A stretch of 6,487 nt of DNA from an uncultured beta proteobacterium (GTDB taxonomy: Bacteria > Pseudomonadota > Gammaproteobacteria > Burkholderiales > Rhodocyclaceae): contig CAJBIL010000449.1 in NCBI GenBank assembly GCA_903953145.1, positions 1 to 6,487 on the forward strand, given 5' to 3'. Both the position numbers and the translations under genes were made by a program. The notes beneath the pieces are model-generated. The model was not told where the DNA came from and ran no database searches. It worked only from the letters and a program-made list of their open reading frames with translations. Shown here one piece after another: positions 1-6,154 of this stretch. The stretch's first letter is position 1. The number at the start of each line of letters is the position of its first letter.

Positions 1-719
1 ATCTTGGTCAGGAAGTTGCGGCCGATGATCATCGGCTCGGATTCGGGGTGGTTGATGTTGTTCGGGATGATGGCGCGGCCGCGCGCGATTTCGCTGCGCA
101 CGAATTCCGGCGTGATCTCGTCCGGGATGGAGGCGCCAAAGCTCTGGCCGGGGTGCTGGCGGCAGAGGATTTCGGCGAAGCGTTCGCCTTGTTCGCCGGA
201 GGCTTTGAGTTGTTCGACGTAGGCGCGGCGGTTGTTGTTTTCGCGGATGGCGACGTATTCCATCTCCGGCGTGATGATGCCTTTACGTGCGTAGTGCATT
301 TGTGAAACGTTAGCGCCGGCCTTGGCACGCAGCGGCTTGCGATGCAGACCGGGGAAGCGCAGTTCGTCGAGCGCAGCGTCGGTGGCGCGGGCGCGGCCGA
401 AGTCTGAAGTCAGGCCGTCGAGCGCTTCCACATCGCCGCGTTCGGCGATCCAGCCGGCACGCAGGGCGGGCAGGCCGTTACGGATATCGATGCTGGCCTG
501 CGGGTCGGAGTAAGGGCCGGAACAGTCGTAAACGTAGATTGGCGGGTTCTTCTCGCCACCAAACGCAGTATCGGTATCCGACTGCGAGATCTCGCGCATC
601 GGCACGCGGATGTCCGGGCGGCTGCCTTCGACGTAGATCTTGCGGGAATTGGGGAGCGGCTTGATCGCGGCGGCGTCCACGTGGGCGTCGGCAGCGATGA
701 ATTTTTCGGTGGCGTTCAT
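1..719 (-). CDS. thiC: ThiC, phosphomethylpyrimidine synthase (N-terminal part, runs off the window)
   Basis: ThiC is a cytoplasmic [4Fe-4S] radical-SAM enzyme that converts aminoimidazole ribotide to hydroxymethylpyrimidine phosphate, the pyrimidine half of thiamine. About 239 codons are visible of a family length near 630 residues. The translation carries typical ThiC blocks: SRKIYVEGSRPDIRVPMREI near residue 25, YDCSGPY near 65, GLPALRAGWIAERGDVE near 80, RKPLRAKAGANVSQMHYAR near 125, GIITPEMEYVAIREN near 150 and EPMIIGRNFLTKI at the window edge. The barrel and the C-terminal cysteine motif for the cluster lie outside the window. The ATG at 719 is chosen because a Shine-Dalgarno (AAGGA, 726-730) sits 6 bases upstream and the protein begins in the usual ThiC way (MNATEKFIAADAHVD). 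A TPP riboswitch precedes it, which independently confirms the identity and implies repression by thiamine pyrophosphate. The frame is intact in the visible part. Confidence 0.97.
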   Translation of the reverse strand, partial: MNATEKFIAADAHVDAAAIKPLPNSRKIYVEGSRPDIRVPMREISQSDTDTAFGGEKNPPIYVYDCSGPYSDPQASIDIRNGLPALRAGWIAERGDVEALDGLTSDFGRARATDAALDELRFPGLHRKPLRAKAGANVSQMHYARKGIITPEMEYVAIRENNNRRAYVEQLKASGEQGERFAEILCRQHPGQSFGASIPDEITPEFVRSEIARGRAIIPNNINHPESEPMIIGRNFLTK

Positions 720-722
720 GAT

Positions 723-808
723 GTTTCCTTGCGAAGACGGTTTGCCAGAGGCGAGATAACGGTATGGCGCGCAAGAAAACGGTTCCACAAAAACTCCGCT
801 TCCCTACG
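723..808 (-). promoter_or_regulatory. Riboswitch expression platform: two mutually exclusive helices controlling the thiC RBS
   Basis: Reading the minus-strand RNA, GUUUUCUUGCG (780-770) can pair with CGCAAGGAAAC (733-723). This gives 11 consecutive pairs with one G-U, and it buries the AAGGA Shine-Dalgarno. The same anti-SD element can instead pair with the 3' end of the TPP aptamer: CGUAGGGAAGCGG (808-796) with CCGUUUUCUUGCG (782-770), 13 consecutive pairs of which four are G-U, closing a 13-base loop. The second helix consumes the conserved GUAGGGAAG of the aptamer, so it should form only without TPP and should free the RBS. With TPP bound, the aptamer keeps that strand and the RBS is sequestered. 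This is the logic known for E. coli thiM. The pairings are seen directly; the switching is inferred. No U-tract follows either helix, so translational control fits better than termination. Confidence 0.65.
726..730 (-). promoter_or_regulatory. thiC ribosome binding site
   Basis: On the minus strand AAGGA lies 6 bases before the ATG at 719 and sets the thiC start. It is also the element predicted to be hidden by the riboswitch platform, because it lies inside one arm (723-733) of the sequestering helix. Confidence 0.8.
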
Positions 809-878
809 ACGGCATGACCCGTACAGGTTCCAAGGGACTCTCTCAGTCACCCCGACAACGGTGTGACACCCCTAACGT
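796..878 (-). ncRNA. TPP riboswitch aptamer (THI element) in the thiC leader
   Basis: The minus-strand RNA shows the conserved THI-box elements in the right order: GGGGUG (872-867), a P3 hairpin whose arms GUCACACCG and CGGGGUGAC pair with one mismatch, then CUGAGA (846-841), GAACCUG (830-824), a GUCAUGCCG segment equivalent to the usual UAAUGCC region, and GUAGGGAAG (807-799). The RNA binds thiamine pyrophosphate through the CUGAGA and GGGGUG/GAACCUG cores and lowers thiC expression. The outer P1 helix looks short (about 4 pairs, CGUU with AGCG), consistent with easy competition by the downstream anti-SD element. The distance from aptamer to start codon is about 75 bases. Exact aptamer ends are approximate. 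Confidence 0.93.
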
Positions 879-1011
879 GATCGACCAAGTTACTGGAATA
901 ACGGCTTATTTGCAAGAAATTGGCAGCATTACCAAGCGCTGCGCTAAAGTTCTGTCAAAGTTTTCCGTGATTAGCCTGATGAGCATAAAAACAATCACTG
1001 GGAGTTCGACC
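879..1011. other. Divergent intergenic region between the thiC leader and the carbonic anhydrase gene
   Basis: This stretch must hold the promoters of both divergent transcripts. The minus-strand candidate is described separately. On the plus strand the best pair I see is TTGGCA (920-925) with GCTAAA (943-948) at 17-base spacing, which matches the -10 consensus poorly, so I do not call it. The plus-strand gene has a clear Shine-Dalgarno, GGGAG at 1000-1004, 7 bases before the GTG at 1012. Confidence 0.5.
928..958 (-). promoter_or_regulatory. Candidate thiC promoter
   Basis: On the minus strand a perfect TTGACA (958-953) is followed after 19 bases by GGTAAT (933-928), which matches 4 of 6 bases of the -10 consensus. 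The predicted start of transcription near 921 would give a leader that contains the whole riboswitch. The 19-base spacer is longer than ideal, so this is only a plausible candidate. Confidence 0.35.
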
Positions 1012-2403
1012 GTGCGCCTCAAATTTTTTATCGCTATTTGTGCTGTTTCTCTGCCTTTTACGGCGACCGCTGCCTGGCAGACGATTTCTGCCGAGCAGGG
1101 CAAGCGCGTGGAAATCGACCGGGCCAGTATCAAGAAAGACGAGGGTGGGCGCTCCACTGCGCTGGGTCGCATCATTCTCGACAAGGCGATCAATGACCCG
1201 AAAACCGCCTCTTCCTATCGCATTATCGAGGCGCTTAACCGCTTTGATTGTGCCGCGCGGACGGTCAGCACGGTAAAACGCAGTTATTTCAAGGAGGAAG
1301 GTGATCTTTTGCGCGAGGAGGAGGTCAAGACGCAGCTTGAAATGCCGGTGCGCTCCGGAACGCTTGACGATAAGTTGTTACGCGAAGTCTGCCGCCCGAA
1401 AGCCGGCGCAGAATCTACCGTTGCGGCCAGCAAAATGGCTGAAAAAGTGAATGAAGCCGCCGGTGAGTTACGCAAGGCTAACGCGACACTGATGGAAAAA
1501 GAGACAAAGCATGCAGCTGCCCCTGCACAGGCGCCGGCGCCGGTCGCGGTAAAGCCCGAGCCGGAAGCCAAGGCTATGTCCAAGCCCGAGCCTAAAGCAG
1601 AAGCAGAGCCAAAAATAGAAGCCAAGCCAATGCCGGCACCCGTTGCACAAGCCGCTGTCGCTCCAAAGCCGCGTCGTAGCAAGCCTGCGCCGGTTACTGA
1701 ACACGCTGCACAGAATCATGCACACGCCCACATTCACTGGTCTTACGAGGGTGTTGGTGGGCCGGAAAACTGGGGAAAGCTCAATGCCGATTACGTAACT
1801 TGCAGCAATGGCAAGCGTCAATCGCCAATCGATATTCGTGATGGCATCCGGGTTGATCTGGAGCCGATTCAGTTTGCTTACCGGCCATCAAATTTTCGCG
1901 TTGTCGATAACGGGCATACGGTGCAGGTGTCGCTGGCGGGCGGCAGTATCAGCTTGCTGGGAAAAAGCTACCAGCTGATCCAGTTTCATTTTCATCGCCC
2001 TTCTGAAGAGCGGGTGAATGGTAAAGCTTTTGATATGGTCGCCCATCTTGTGCATAAGTCGGAAGACGGGAAGTTGGCGGTGGTTGCCGTCCTGCTCGAA
2101 AAAGGGCGTGACAATCCCCTGATCCAGACGGTGTGGAACAACCTGCCGCTTGAGAAAAATGAAACGGTAGCCCCGCCGGAGCTGACGCTTGACCTTGCTC
2201 AACTGTTGCCGGAGAACAGGAATTACTACACCTACATGGGCTCGTTAACCACCCCGCCTTGCTCGGAAGGCGTGCTCTGGCTGGTGCTCAAGCAACCGCA
2301 GCAAATGTCGGTCGATCAGCTGGCAATTTTTTCGCAGCTCTACCGGAATAATGCCCGGCCGGTACAGTCAGGTTTTACGCGGATGATCAAAGAGTCGCGC
2401 TAA
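1012..2403 (+). CDS. Exported alpha-carbonic anhydrase with a surface-adhesin-E-like N-terminal domain
   Basis: The product is a 463-residue exported zinc enzyme expected to interconvert CO2 and bicarbonate in the periplasm. The GTG start is chosen because GGGAG lies 7 bases upstream and a signal peptide begins there at once (RLKFFIAICAVSLPFTATAA, cleavage near 20-21). An in-frame ATG at 979 is possible, but its extension does not improve the signal peptide. Residues about 22-130 (AWQTIS..., VEIDRASI, C80, C127) resemble the surface-adhesin protein E family. Residues 164-230 are a Pro/Ala/Lys/Glu linker, and a His-rich stretch (H231, 236, 238, 240, 242) follows. From W243 the alpha-CA domain runs to the end: proton-shuttle His equivalent H302 (NGHTV), zinc ligands H326 and H328 (QFHFHRPSEE) and H345 (HLVH), gatekeepers E332 and T413 (SLTTPPCSE), and probable disulfide C264-C417. 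The residue equivalent to human CA II Glu117 is Val343. The gene diverges from thiC, and its start is well clear of the riboswitch. Confidence 0.92.
   Translation: MRLKFFIAICAVSLPFTATAAWQTISAEQGKRVEIDRASIKKDEGGRSTALGRIILDKAINDPKTASSYRIIEALNRFDCAARTVSTVKRSYFKEEGDLLREEEVKTQLEMPVRSGTLDDKLLREVCRPKAGAESTVAASKMAEKVNEAAGELRKANATLMEKETKHAAAPAQAPAPVAVKPEPEAKAMSKPEPKAEAEPKIEAKPMPAPVAQAAVAPKPRRSKPAPVTEHAAQNHAHAHIHWSYEGVGGPENWGKLNADYVTCSNGKRQSPIDIRDGIRVDLEPIQFAYRPSNFRVVDNGHTVQVSLAGGSISLLGKSYQLIQFHFHRPSEERVNGKAFDMVAHLVHKSEDGKLAVVAVLLEKGRDNPLIQTVWNNLPLEKNETVAPPELTLDLAQLLPENRNYYTYMGSLTTPPCSEGVLWLVLKQPQQMSVDQLAIFSQLYRNNARPVQSGFTRMIKESR
1552..1592 (+). repeat. Short direct repeat in the linker of the carbonic anhydrase gene
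   Basis: AAGCCCGAGCC occurs at 1552-1562 and again at 1582-1592, exactly 30 bases (10 codons) apart. Both copies encode Lys-Pro-Glu-Pro in the low-complexity linker. It probably reflects local duplication in a disordered spacer. Confidence 0.6.
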
Positions 2404-2442
2404 GGGGTTGGCGGCGGTGTAAATTCTGATTGTTTCTTACAT

Positions 2443-2471
2443 TTGACTTTCAGGTTTTTGCCGGCTACATT
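2443..2471 (+). promoter_or_regulatory. Sigma70-type promoter of the tetR-efflux operon
   Basis: TTGACT (2443-2448) and TACATT (2466-2471) are separated by exactly 17 bases. They match 5 of 6 and 4 of 6 consensus positions. Transcription would start near 2478, leaving a leader of about 37 bases before the ATG at 2515. The -10 box lies inside the left arm of the inverted repeat at 2462-2499, so a protein bound there would block RNA polymerase. Confidence 0.6.
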
Positions 2472-2499
2472 AATGACTCGTTAGTCAGTAATGTAGCCG
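2462..2499. promoter_or_regulatory. 38-bp inverted repeat, probable TetR operator
   Basis: The left arm CGGCTACATTAATGACT (2462-2478) and right arm AGTCAGTAATGTAGCCG (2483-2499) are inverted copies with one mismatch (2473 against 2488) around a CGTT centre. It overlaps the -10 box and the predicted transcription start and lies 15 bases before a TetR-family gene, the classic position of an autoregulatory operator. No T-run follows it, so it does not look like a terminator for the gene upstream. That this regulator binds it is inferred from position and symmetry. Confidence 0.7.
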
Positions 2500-2513
2500 A
2501 TGGCTACTTAGCC
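2494..2513. repeat. Extra GGCTA/TAGCC half-sites next to the operator
   Basis: TAGCC at 2494-2498 and GGCTA at 2502-2506 form an inverted pair with a 3-base spacer, and GGCTA with TAGCC at 2509-2513 forms another with a 2-base spacer. They repeat the outer half-site of the main inverted repeat and run up to the start codon of the regulator gene. They could be a secondary protein-binding site or could fold in the mRNA leader close to the start. Confidence 0.4.
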
Positions 2514-2514
2514 C

Positions 2515-3186
2515 ATGCCCTCAATTGCCGTTGTGCCCGATGCCAAACTATCGCCAGAAGCTAAAACGGTGCGCCGTCGTCGCAAGGATGCACGGCCTTC
2601 CGAGCTGACTTCTGCGGCGCTTGACCTTTTTGTGGAAAGAGGTTTTTCCGCAACACGGCTTGATGATGTGGCCGCACGCGCAGGGGTGTCGAAAGGTACG
2701 CTTTATCTCTATTTCGATAGCAAGGAAGCCTTGTTCAAGGCCGTTATCGAAGAGGGTATCGTGCCGACGCTGGCTGCCGGAGAACAACGCCTAGCGGAGC
2801 ACAGTGGAACGAGCATGGCGTTGCTGCGGGAACTGCTCGTTGGCTGGTGGCAGCAAATTGGCGGAACGCGGCTGGCGGGGGTTCCTAAGCTGATTATTTC
2901 TGAATCGCGTAATTTCCCTGAGGTTGCTCAGTACTACCACGATAACGTGATTGTGCGCGGCCGCGCGCTTCTGCGAGCCGCTTTGCAGCGCGGTGTTGCG
3001 AGCGGGGAATTCCGTCCGCTTGACGCTGAGACGGCGATTGATGTCATCATCGCGCCGCTGCTGATGCTCGCCATCTGGCGCTTTTCACTCTGTTTCTGTG
3101 CGCAGGAAAGAGACCCGCAGACCTATCTTGAAACTCACTTTGACCTTTTGGCGAACGGACTGCGCGCCTTGGAAAGCACGGCATGA
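2515..3186 (+). CDS. TetR/AcrR-family transcriptional regulator of the efflux operon
   Basis: This 223-residue protein is a one-domain-plus-ligand-pocket repressor of the TetR/AcrR type. After a basic N-terminus (RRRRK at 20-24), residues 29-75 form the DNA-binding domain: helix 1 SELTSAALDLFVERGF, then helix-turn-helix TRLDDVAARAGVSKGTLYLYF (47-67), then SKEALF, all standard TetR features. The C-terminal region (about 80-220) is helical; the LIISESRNFPEVAQYYHDNV block resembles AefR/AcrR-like C-terminal domains of drug-efflux regulators. The ATG at 2515 has no obvious Shine-Dalgarno. A GTG at 2533 and another at 2569 are in frame, but neither has better support, and the latter would still keep the whole DNA-binding domain. 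The gene is first in an operon with the adaptor and permease (ATGA overlap at 3183-3186), and a large palindrome covers its promoter, so autorepression is expected. The inducer cannot be told from the sequence. Confidence 0.95.
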   Translation: MPSIAVVPDAKLSPEAKTVRRRRKDARPSELTSAALDLFVERGFSATRLDDVAARAGVSKGTLYLYFDSKEALFKAVIEEGIVPTLAAGEQRLAEHSGTSMALLRELLVGWWQQIGGTRLAGVPKLIISESRNFPEVAQYYHDNVIVRGRALLRAALQRGVASGEFRPLDAETAIDVIIAPLLMLAIWRFSLCFCAQERDPQTYLETHFDLLANGLRALESTA

Positions 3187-4289
3187 ACCCTTTGGCACTC
3201 TTCTCGCCCGACGCTCGTTGTTTTCGCCGCCCGGCGCTGCTTATTGCCGCGCTCGTCTTGCTTGGCGCTTGCAGCAAAGAGGCGCAGCCTCCCGAGCCAC
3301 TACGCCCGGTAATGACGCAGCTTATCGGCGATGCGGTGAGTGGTGAGTCGAGCACCTACTCTGGCGAGGTGCGTTCGCGCTATGAGACACAACTCGGTTT
3401 CCGTATCCCGGGGAAAATTTCAGCACGCCTTGTTGATGCCGGTGTCATCGTTAAAGCGGGCGATGTGCTGGCCAGACTAGACCCCGCAGATAGTGCGCTG
3501 TCGGCTGCTGCTGCCGATGCACAACTGGCGCTCGCTGATGCCGAGGTGAAACGTTATCGTGAATTACGGGCAAGAAACTTTGTCAGTCAGGCAGCGCTTG
3601 ATGCAAAGGAAACGAGCTTCAAGGCCACATTGGCACAGTCAAACCTGGCGCACAACCAGAGTGCTTACACGGTTCTGAAAGCGGATCAGGCGGGGGTGGT
3701 CGGATTGGTTGCGGGTGAGGTCGGGCAGGTGGTGGCAGCCGGCCAAGTCGTGTTCCGTGTTATGCGTACTGATACCCTTGAAGTGGCAATTTCGATCCCA
3801 GAAATGCGTATGCCAGAAGTGCGGGCGTTGAGCAACGCCGAGATTGCCCTATGGTCAGACGACAAAGCGAAATTCAAAGGATTGTTGCGTGAATTGTCGC
3901 CGGTTGCCGACCCCACCACCCGAACCTTCGCCGCGCGTGTTTCCATTCTCCAGCCCGATGCCCGGGTGCTGCTGGGGATGACGGCCAATGTGCATTTTTA
4001 TCGTGCAGGGAGTGTCGCGCGACACACCGTACCGCTTTCGGCAGTTTTTCAGAAAGATGGCAAACCAGCTTTGTGGGTAGTCGGGCCTGATGACACTGTG
4101 TCGTTACGCGCCATTGATGTCGCATCTTATAGCGAAACATTCGCCACCTTGGCAAATGACAAGGGCGTCAGGACCGGGGAGCGTATCGTGATTGCCGGTG
4201 TGCATAAACTGAGCGCCGGTGAAAAAGTAAAAGTTGCAACCAGCGCTTTGAAAGCAGTCGGTGAACCCGCTGCAACGCCTGCACGATGA
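3183..4289 (+). CDS. RND efflux periplasmic adaptor subunit (membrane fusion lipoprotein)
   Basis: This 368-residue protein links an inner-membrane RND pump to an outer-membrane channel. It has a lipoprotein signal: a hydrophobic stretch from about residue 17 ends in the lipobox LGAC with C30 as the acylated cysteine, so it should be anchored to the inner membrane by lipid. Order of parts: beta-strands before the lipoyl domain (YSGEVRSRYETQLGFRIPGKI, 59-79), first lipoyl half (VKAGDVLARLDPAD), an Ala/Leu-rich coiled-coil hairpin (about 104-167), second lipoyl half (GVVGLVAGEVGQVVAAGQVV), then beta-barrel and membrane-proximal domains including the TRTFAARVSI block. The length is normal. The ATG overlaps the stop of the regulator gene (ATGA), and GGAAAG at 3171-3176 can serve as its RBS. 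The stop overlaps the permease start in the same way, so all three genes should be translationally coupled. The substrate is not predictable. Confidence 0.95.
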   Translation: MNPLALFSPDARCFRRPALLIAALVLLGACSKEAQPPEPLRPVMTQLIGDAVSGESSTYSGEVRSRYETQLGFRIPGKISARLVDAGVIVKAGDVLARLDPADSALSAAAADAQLALADAEVKRYRELRARNFVSQAALDAKETSFKATLAQSNLAHNQSAYTVLKADQAGVVGLVAGEVGQVVAAGQVVFRVMRTDTLEVAISIPEMRMPEVRALSNAEIALWSDDKAKFKGLLRELSPVADPTTRTFAARVSILQPDARVLLGMTANVHFYRAGSVARHTVPLSAVFQKDGKPALWVVGPDDTVSLRAIDVASYSETFATLANDKGVRTGERIVIAGVHKLSAGEKVKVATSALKAVGEPAATPAR

Positions 4290-6154
4290 CACACCTCAAT
4301 CTTTCCGAGTGGGCGTTGCGCCATCGTTCGATGGTGGCTTATCTGATTCTCGTTTTGATGCTCGGTGGCGTGCTTTCCTACTTCAAGTTGGGGCGGGCCG
4401 AAGACCCGGATTTCACCTTCAAAGTGATGGTTGTAAGAACGCTCTGGCCTGGGGCGACTGCGCGCGAAGTCGAGTTGCAAGTGACCGAACGTATCGAAAA
4501 GAAGCTACAGGAAGCGCCCTGGATTGATGTTGTTCGCTCAAGCTCGAAGCCCGGCGAGTCTCTGGCTTTCGTTATTCTCAAAGACTACACGCCGAAAAAT
4601 GAAGTGCCGGATGCCTGGTATCAGGTTCGGAAAAAGATTGGTGATATCAAGCACACACTGCCAAATGGTGTGCAAGGGCCTTTCATCAATGACGAGTTTG
4701 GTGAAACCTTTATCAATATCTTTGCGTTGACTGGCGATGGCTTTGATCTTGCTACGTTACGACAGGAAGCTGATCGAATTGCCCGTGCCTTGCGGCAGGT
4801 GCCTGATGTCAAGAAAATTGAACTGATCGGCGTCCAGGACGAAAAGATTTTTATCGAAATATCGCACGCCAAACTCGCGACGCTCGGCCTTGACCCGCTG
4901 GCTATTCTCGACGCGCTGCAAAAACAGAATGCAATGACGCCAGCCGGTTTCTATGAAACTGCGTCAGATCGGGTGCGGATCCGTGTTTCGGGTGATTTCA
5001 ATTCGCCTGAGAACATTCGCGAAATTGGTATTCAGGCCAGCGGGCGATTATTCCGGCTTGGAGACATTGCTACCGTCAAGCGCGGTTTTTCCGAGCCGCC
5101 TACGCCGCGCATGCGCGTTCAGGGGCAGGATGCAATCGGTGTTGCAATTGCCATGAACCGGGGCGGCGATGTGATCCGGCTGGGCGATCAATTGCGTACC
5201 GAAGTCGCGCGTCTGCAAAAAGATCTGCCGCACGGGATCGACATTCATGTCGTGGCGGATCAGCCCGAGATCGTGCGTCAATCAATTACTTTATTCATGT
5301 CATCGCTGACGGAAGCCGTGGTAATCGTGCTCGCCGTGTCATTTCTCAGCCTGGGTTTGCGGACGGGCGCTGTCGTCGCTTTGTCGATTCCACTGGTGCT
5401 GGCAGTTACCTTTTTATTGATGGCGGTGTTCGGTATTAATTTGCATCGGATTTCACTGGGTGCGCTGATAATTTCGCTTGGCTTGCTGGTAGACGATGCA
5501 ATTATTGCGGTTGAGATGATGGTCGTAAAAATGGAGCAGGGCTGGGACAGGTTCCGCGCGGCCACCTTCGCCTACACTTCCACCGCTTTTCCAATGCTTA
5601 CCGGGACGTTGATTACGGTGGCCGGCTTTACGCCGGTCGGTTTCGCCAAGTCAAGCGCGGGCGAATACACGTTTTCTATTTTTGCCGTGGTTGCCATTGC
5701 ACTGATTGTTTCCTGGCTGGTTGCCGTGGTGTTCACGCCCTACCTTGGCTACAAGTTGCTTGATCCCAAAAAATTGCTCGCCAAGGCGCAGCAGCATGGC
5801 GAAGATATTTACACCACACCTTTTTACCGGCGGGTACGCGCTACTGTCGAATGGTGTGTACGTCGGCGCTGGCTGGTGATCGGTGCGACGCTGATGGCTT
5901 TTGCACTTTCGCTTGTTGCGCTGGGGACCGGGGTGCAGAAGCAGTTTTTCCCCGCCTCCAGCCGCAATGAATTGCTGGTTGATTTGTGGTTGCCGCAAGG
6001 GGCTTCACTGAAAGCAACCGAAGCTCAGGCTAAAAAGGTAGAACAATTGTTGCTGCTTGAACCGGAAATGAATAAATCGGTGCAGTTTTTCGCCAGTTAC
6101 ATAGGTAACGGTAGCCCACGTTTTTACCTGCCGCTTGATCAGCAACTTAAGTGA
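4286..6154 (+). CDS. RND efflux permease, C-terminally truncated at a sequence junction
   Basis: This is the proton-driven inner-membrane pump of the AcrB/HAE superfamily, 622 codons against a usual length of about 1000-1040. Visible parts are TM1 (about 16-33) with the family motif LGRAEDPDF after it, the first periplasmic porter domain (about 40-330), TM2-TM6 (about 340-490), TM7 (about 529-550, WLVIGATLMAFALSLVALG), and the start of the second porter domain (QKQFFPASSRNELLVDLWLP). The proton-relay aspartates of TM4 are present as D403-D404 in GLLVDDAIIAVE. The normal frame ends in SPRFYLPLDQQL; then AAG and TGA follow in unrelated AT-rich DNA. Missing are most of the second porter and docking domain and TM8-TM12, including the TM10 lysine of the relay, so the product cannot work as a pump alone. 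It starts by ATGA overlap with the adaptor gene and has no Shine-Dalgarno of its own. Truncation is either biological or an assembly artefact. Confidence 0.93.
   Translation: MTHLNLSEWALRHRSMVAYLILVLMLGGVLSYFKLGRAEDPDFTFKVMVVRTLWPGATAREVELQVTERIEKKLQEAPWIDVVRSSSKPGESLAFVILKDYTPKNEVPDAWYQVRKKIGDIKHTLPNGVQGPFINDEFGETFINIFALTGDGFDLATLRQEADRIARALRQVPDVKKIELIGVQDEKIFIEISHAKLATLGLDPLAILDALQKQNAMTPAGFYETASDRVRIRVSGDFNSPENIREIGIQASGRLFRLGDIATVKRGFSEPPTPRMRVQGQDAIGVAIAMNRGGDVIRLGDQLRTEVARLQKDLPHGIDIHVVADQPEIVRQSITLFMSSLTEAVVIVLAVSFLSLGLRTGAVVALSIPLVLAVTFLLMAVFGINLHRISLGALIISLGLLVDDAIIAVEMMVVKMEQGWDRFRAATFAYTSTAFPMLTGTLITVAGFTPVGFAKSSAGEYTFSIFAVVAIALIVSWLVAVVFTPYLGYKLLDPKKLLAKAQQHGEDIYTTPFYRRVRATVEWCVRRRWLVIGATLMAFALSLVALGTGVQKQFFPASSRNELLVDLWLPQGASLKATEAQAKKVEQLLLLEPEMNKSVQFFASYIGNGSPRFYLPLDQQLK
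6148..6149. other. Abrupt composition junction inside the RND gene
   Basis: RND homology continues through the Leu codon ending at 6148. From 6149 on the DNA is AT-rich: about 19% GC over 6151-6260 and 30% over 6261-6487 by hand count, against 47-62% in sampled 60-base blocks of the RND gene. The frame dies two codons later. I see no inverted-repeat terminus, direct repeat or tRNA end at the boundary that would name an insertion sequence or integration site. The exact breakpoint could shift by a base or two. Confidence 0.75.

Noticed and set aside
29..328. Minus-strand and plus-strand open frames over the left 500 bases other than thiC
   Set aside because: All overlap the unmistakable ThiC frame and have compositions expected from shifted GC-rich codons.
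814..1011. N-terminal extension of the carbonic anhydrase reading frame back to an ATG at 814
   Set aside because: The extension runs through the antisense of the TPP riboswitch, has no coding character, and would bury the signal peptide 66 residues inside the protein. The GTG at 1012 has a good Shine-Dalgarno.
1284..1682. 132-codon open frame on the minus strand, rich in Ala, Ser and Gly
   Set aside because: It is the antisense of the low-complexity linker and N-terminal region of the carbonic anhydrase gene. GC-rich repetitive codons keep the opposite strand open; no RBS or domain is visible.
2462..2499. Inverted repeat read as a Rho-independent terminator for the carbonic anhydrase gene
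   Set aside because: No T-run follows on the plus strand, it overlaps a good promoter, and it immediately precedes a TetR gene; an operator explains it better.
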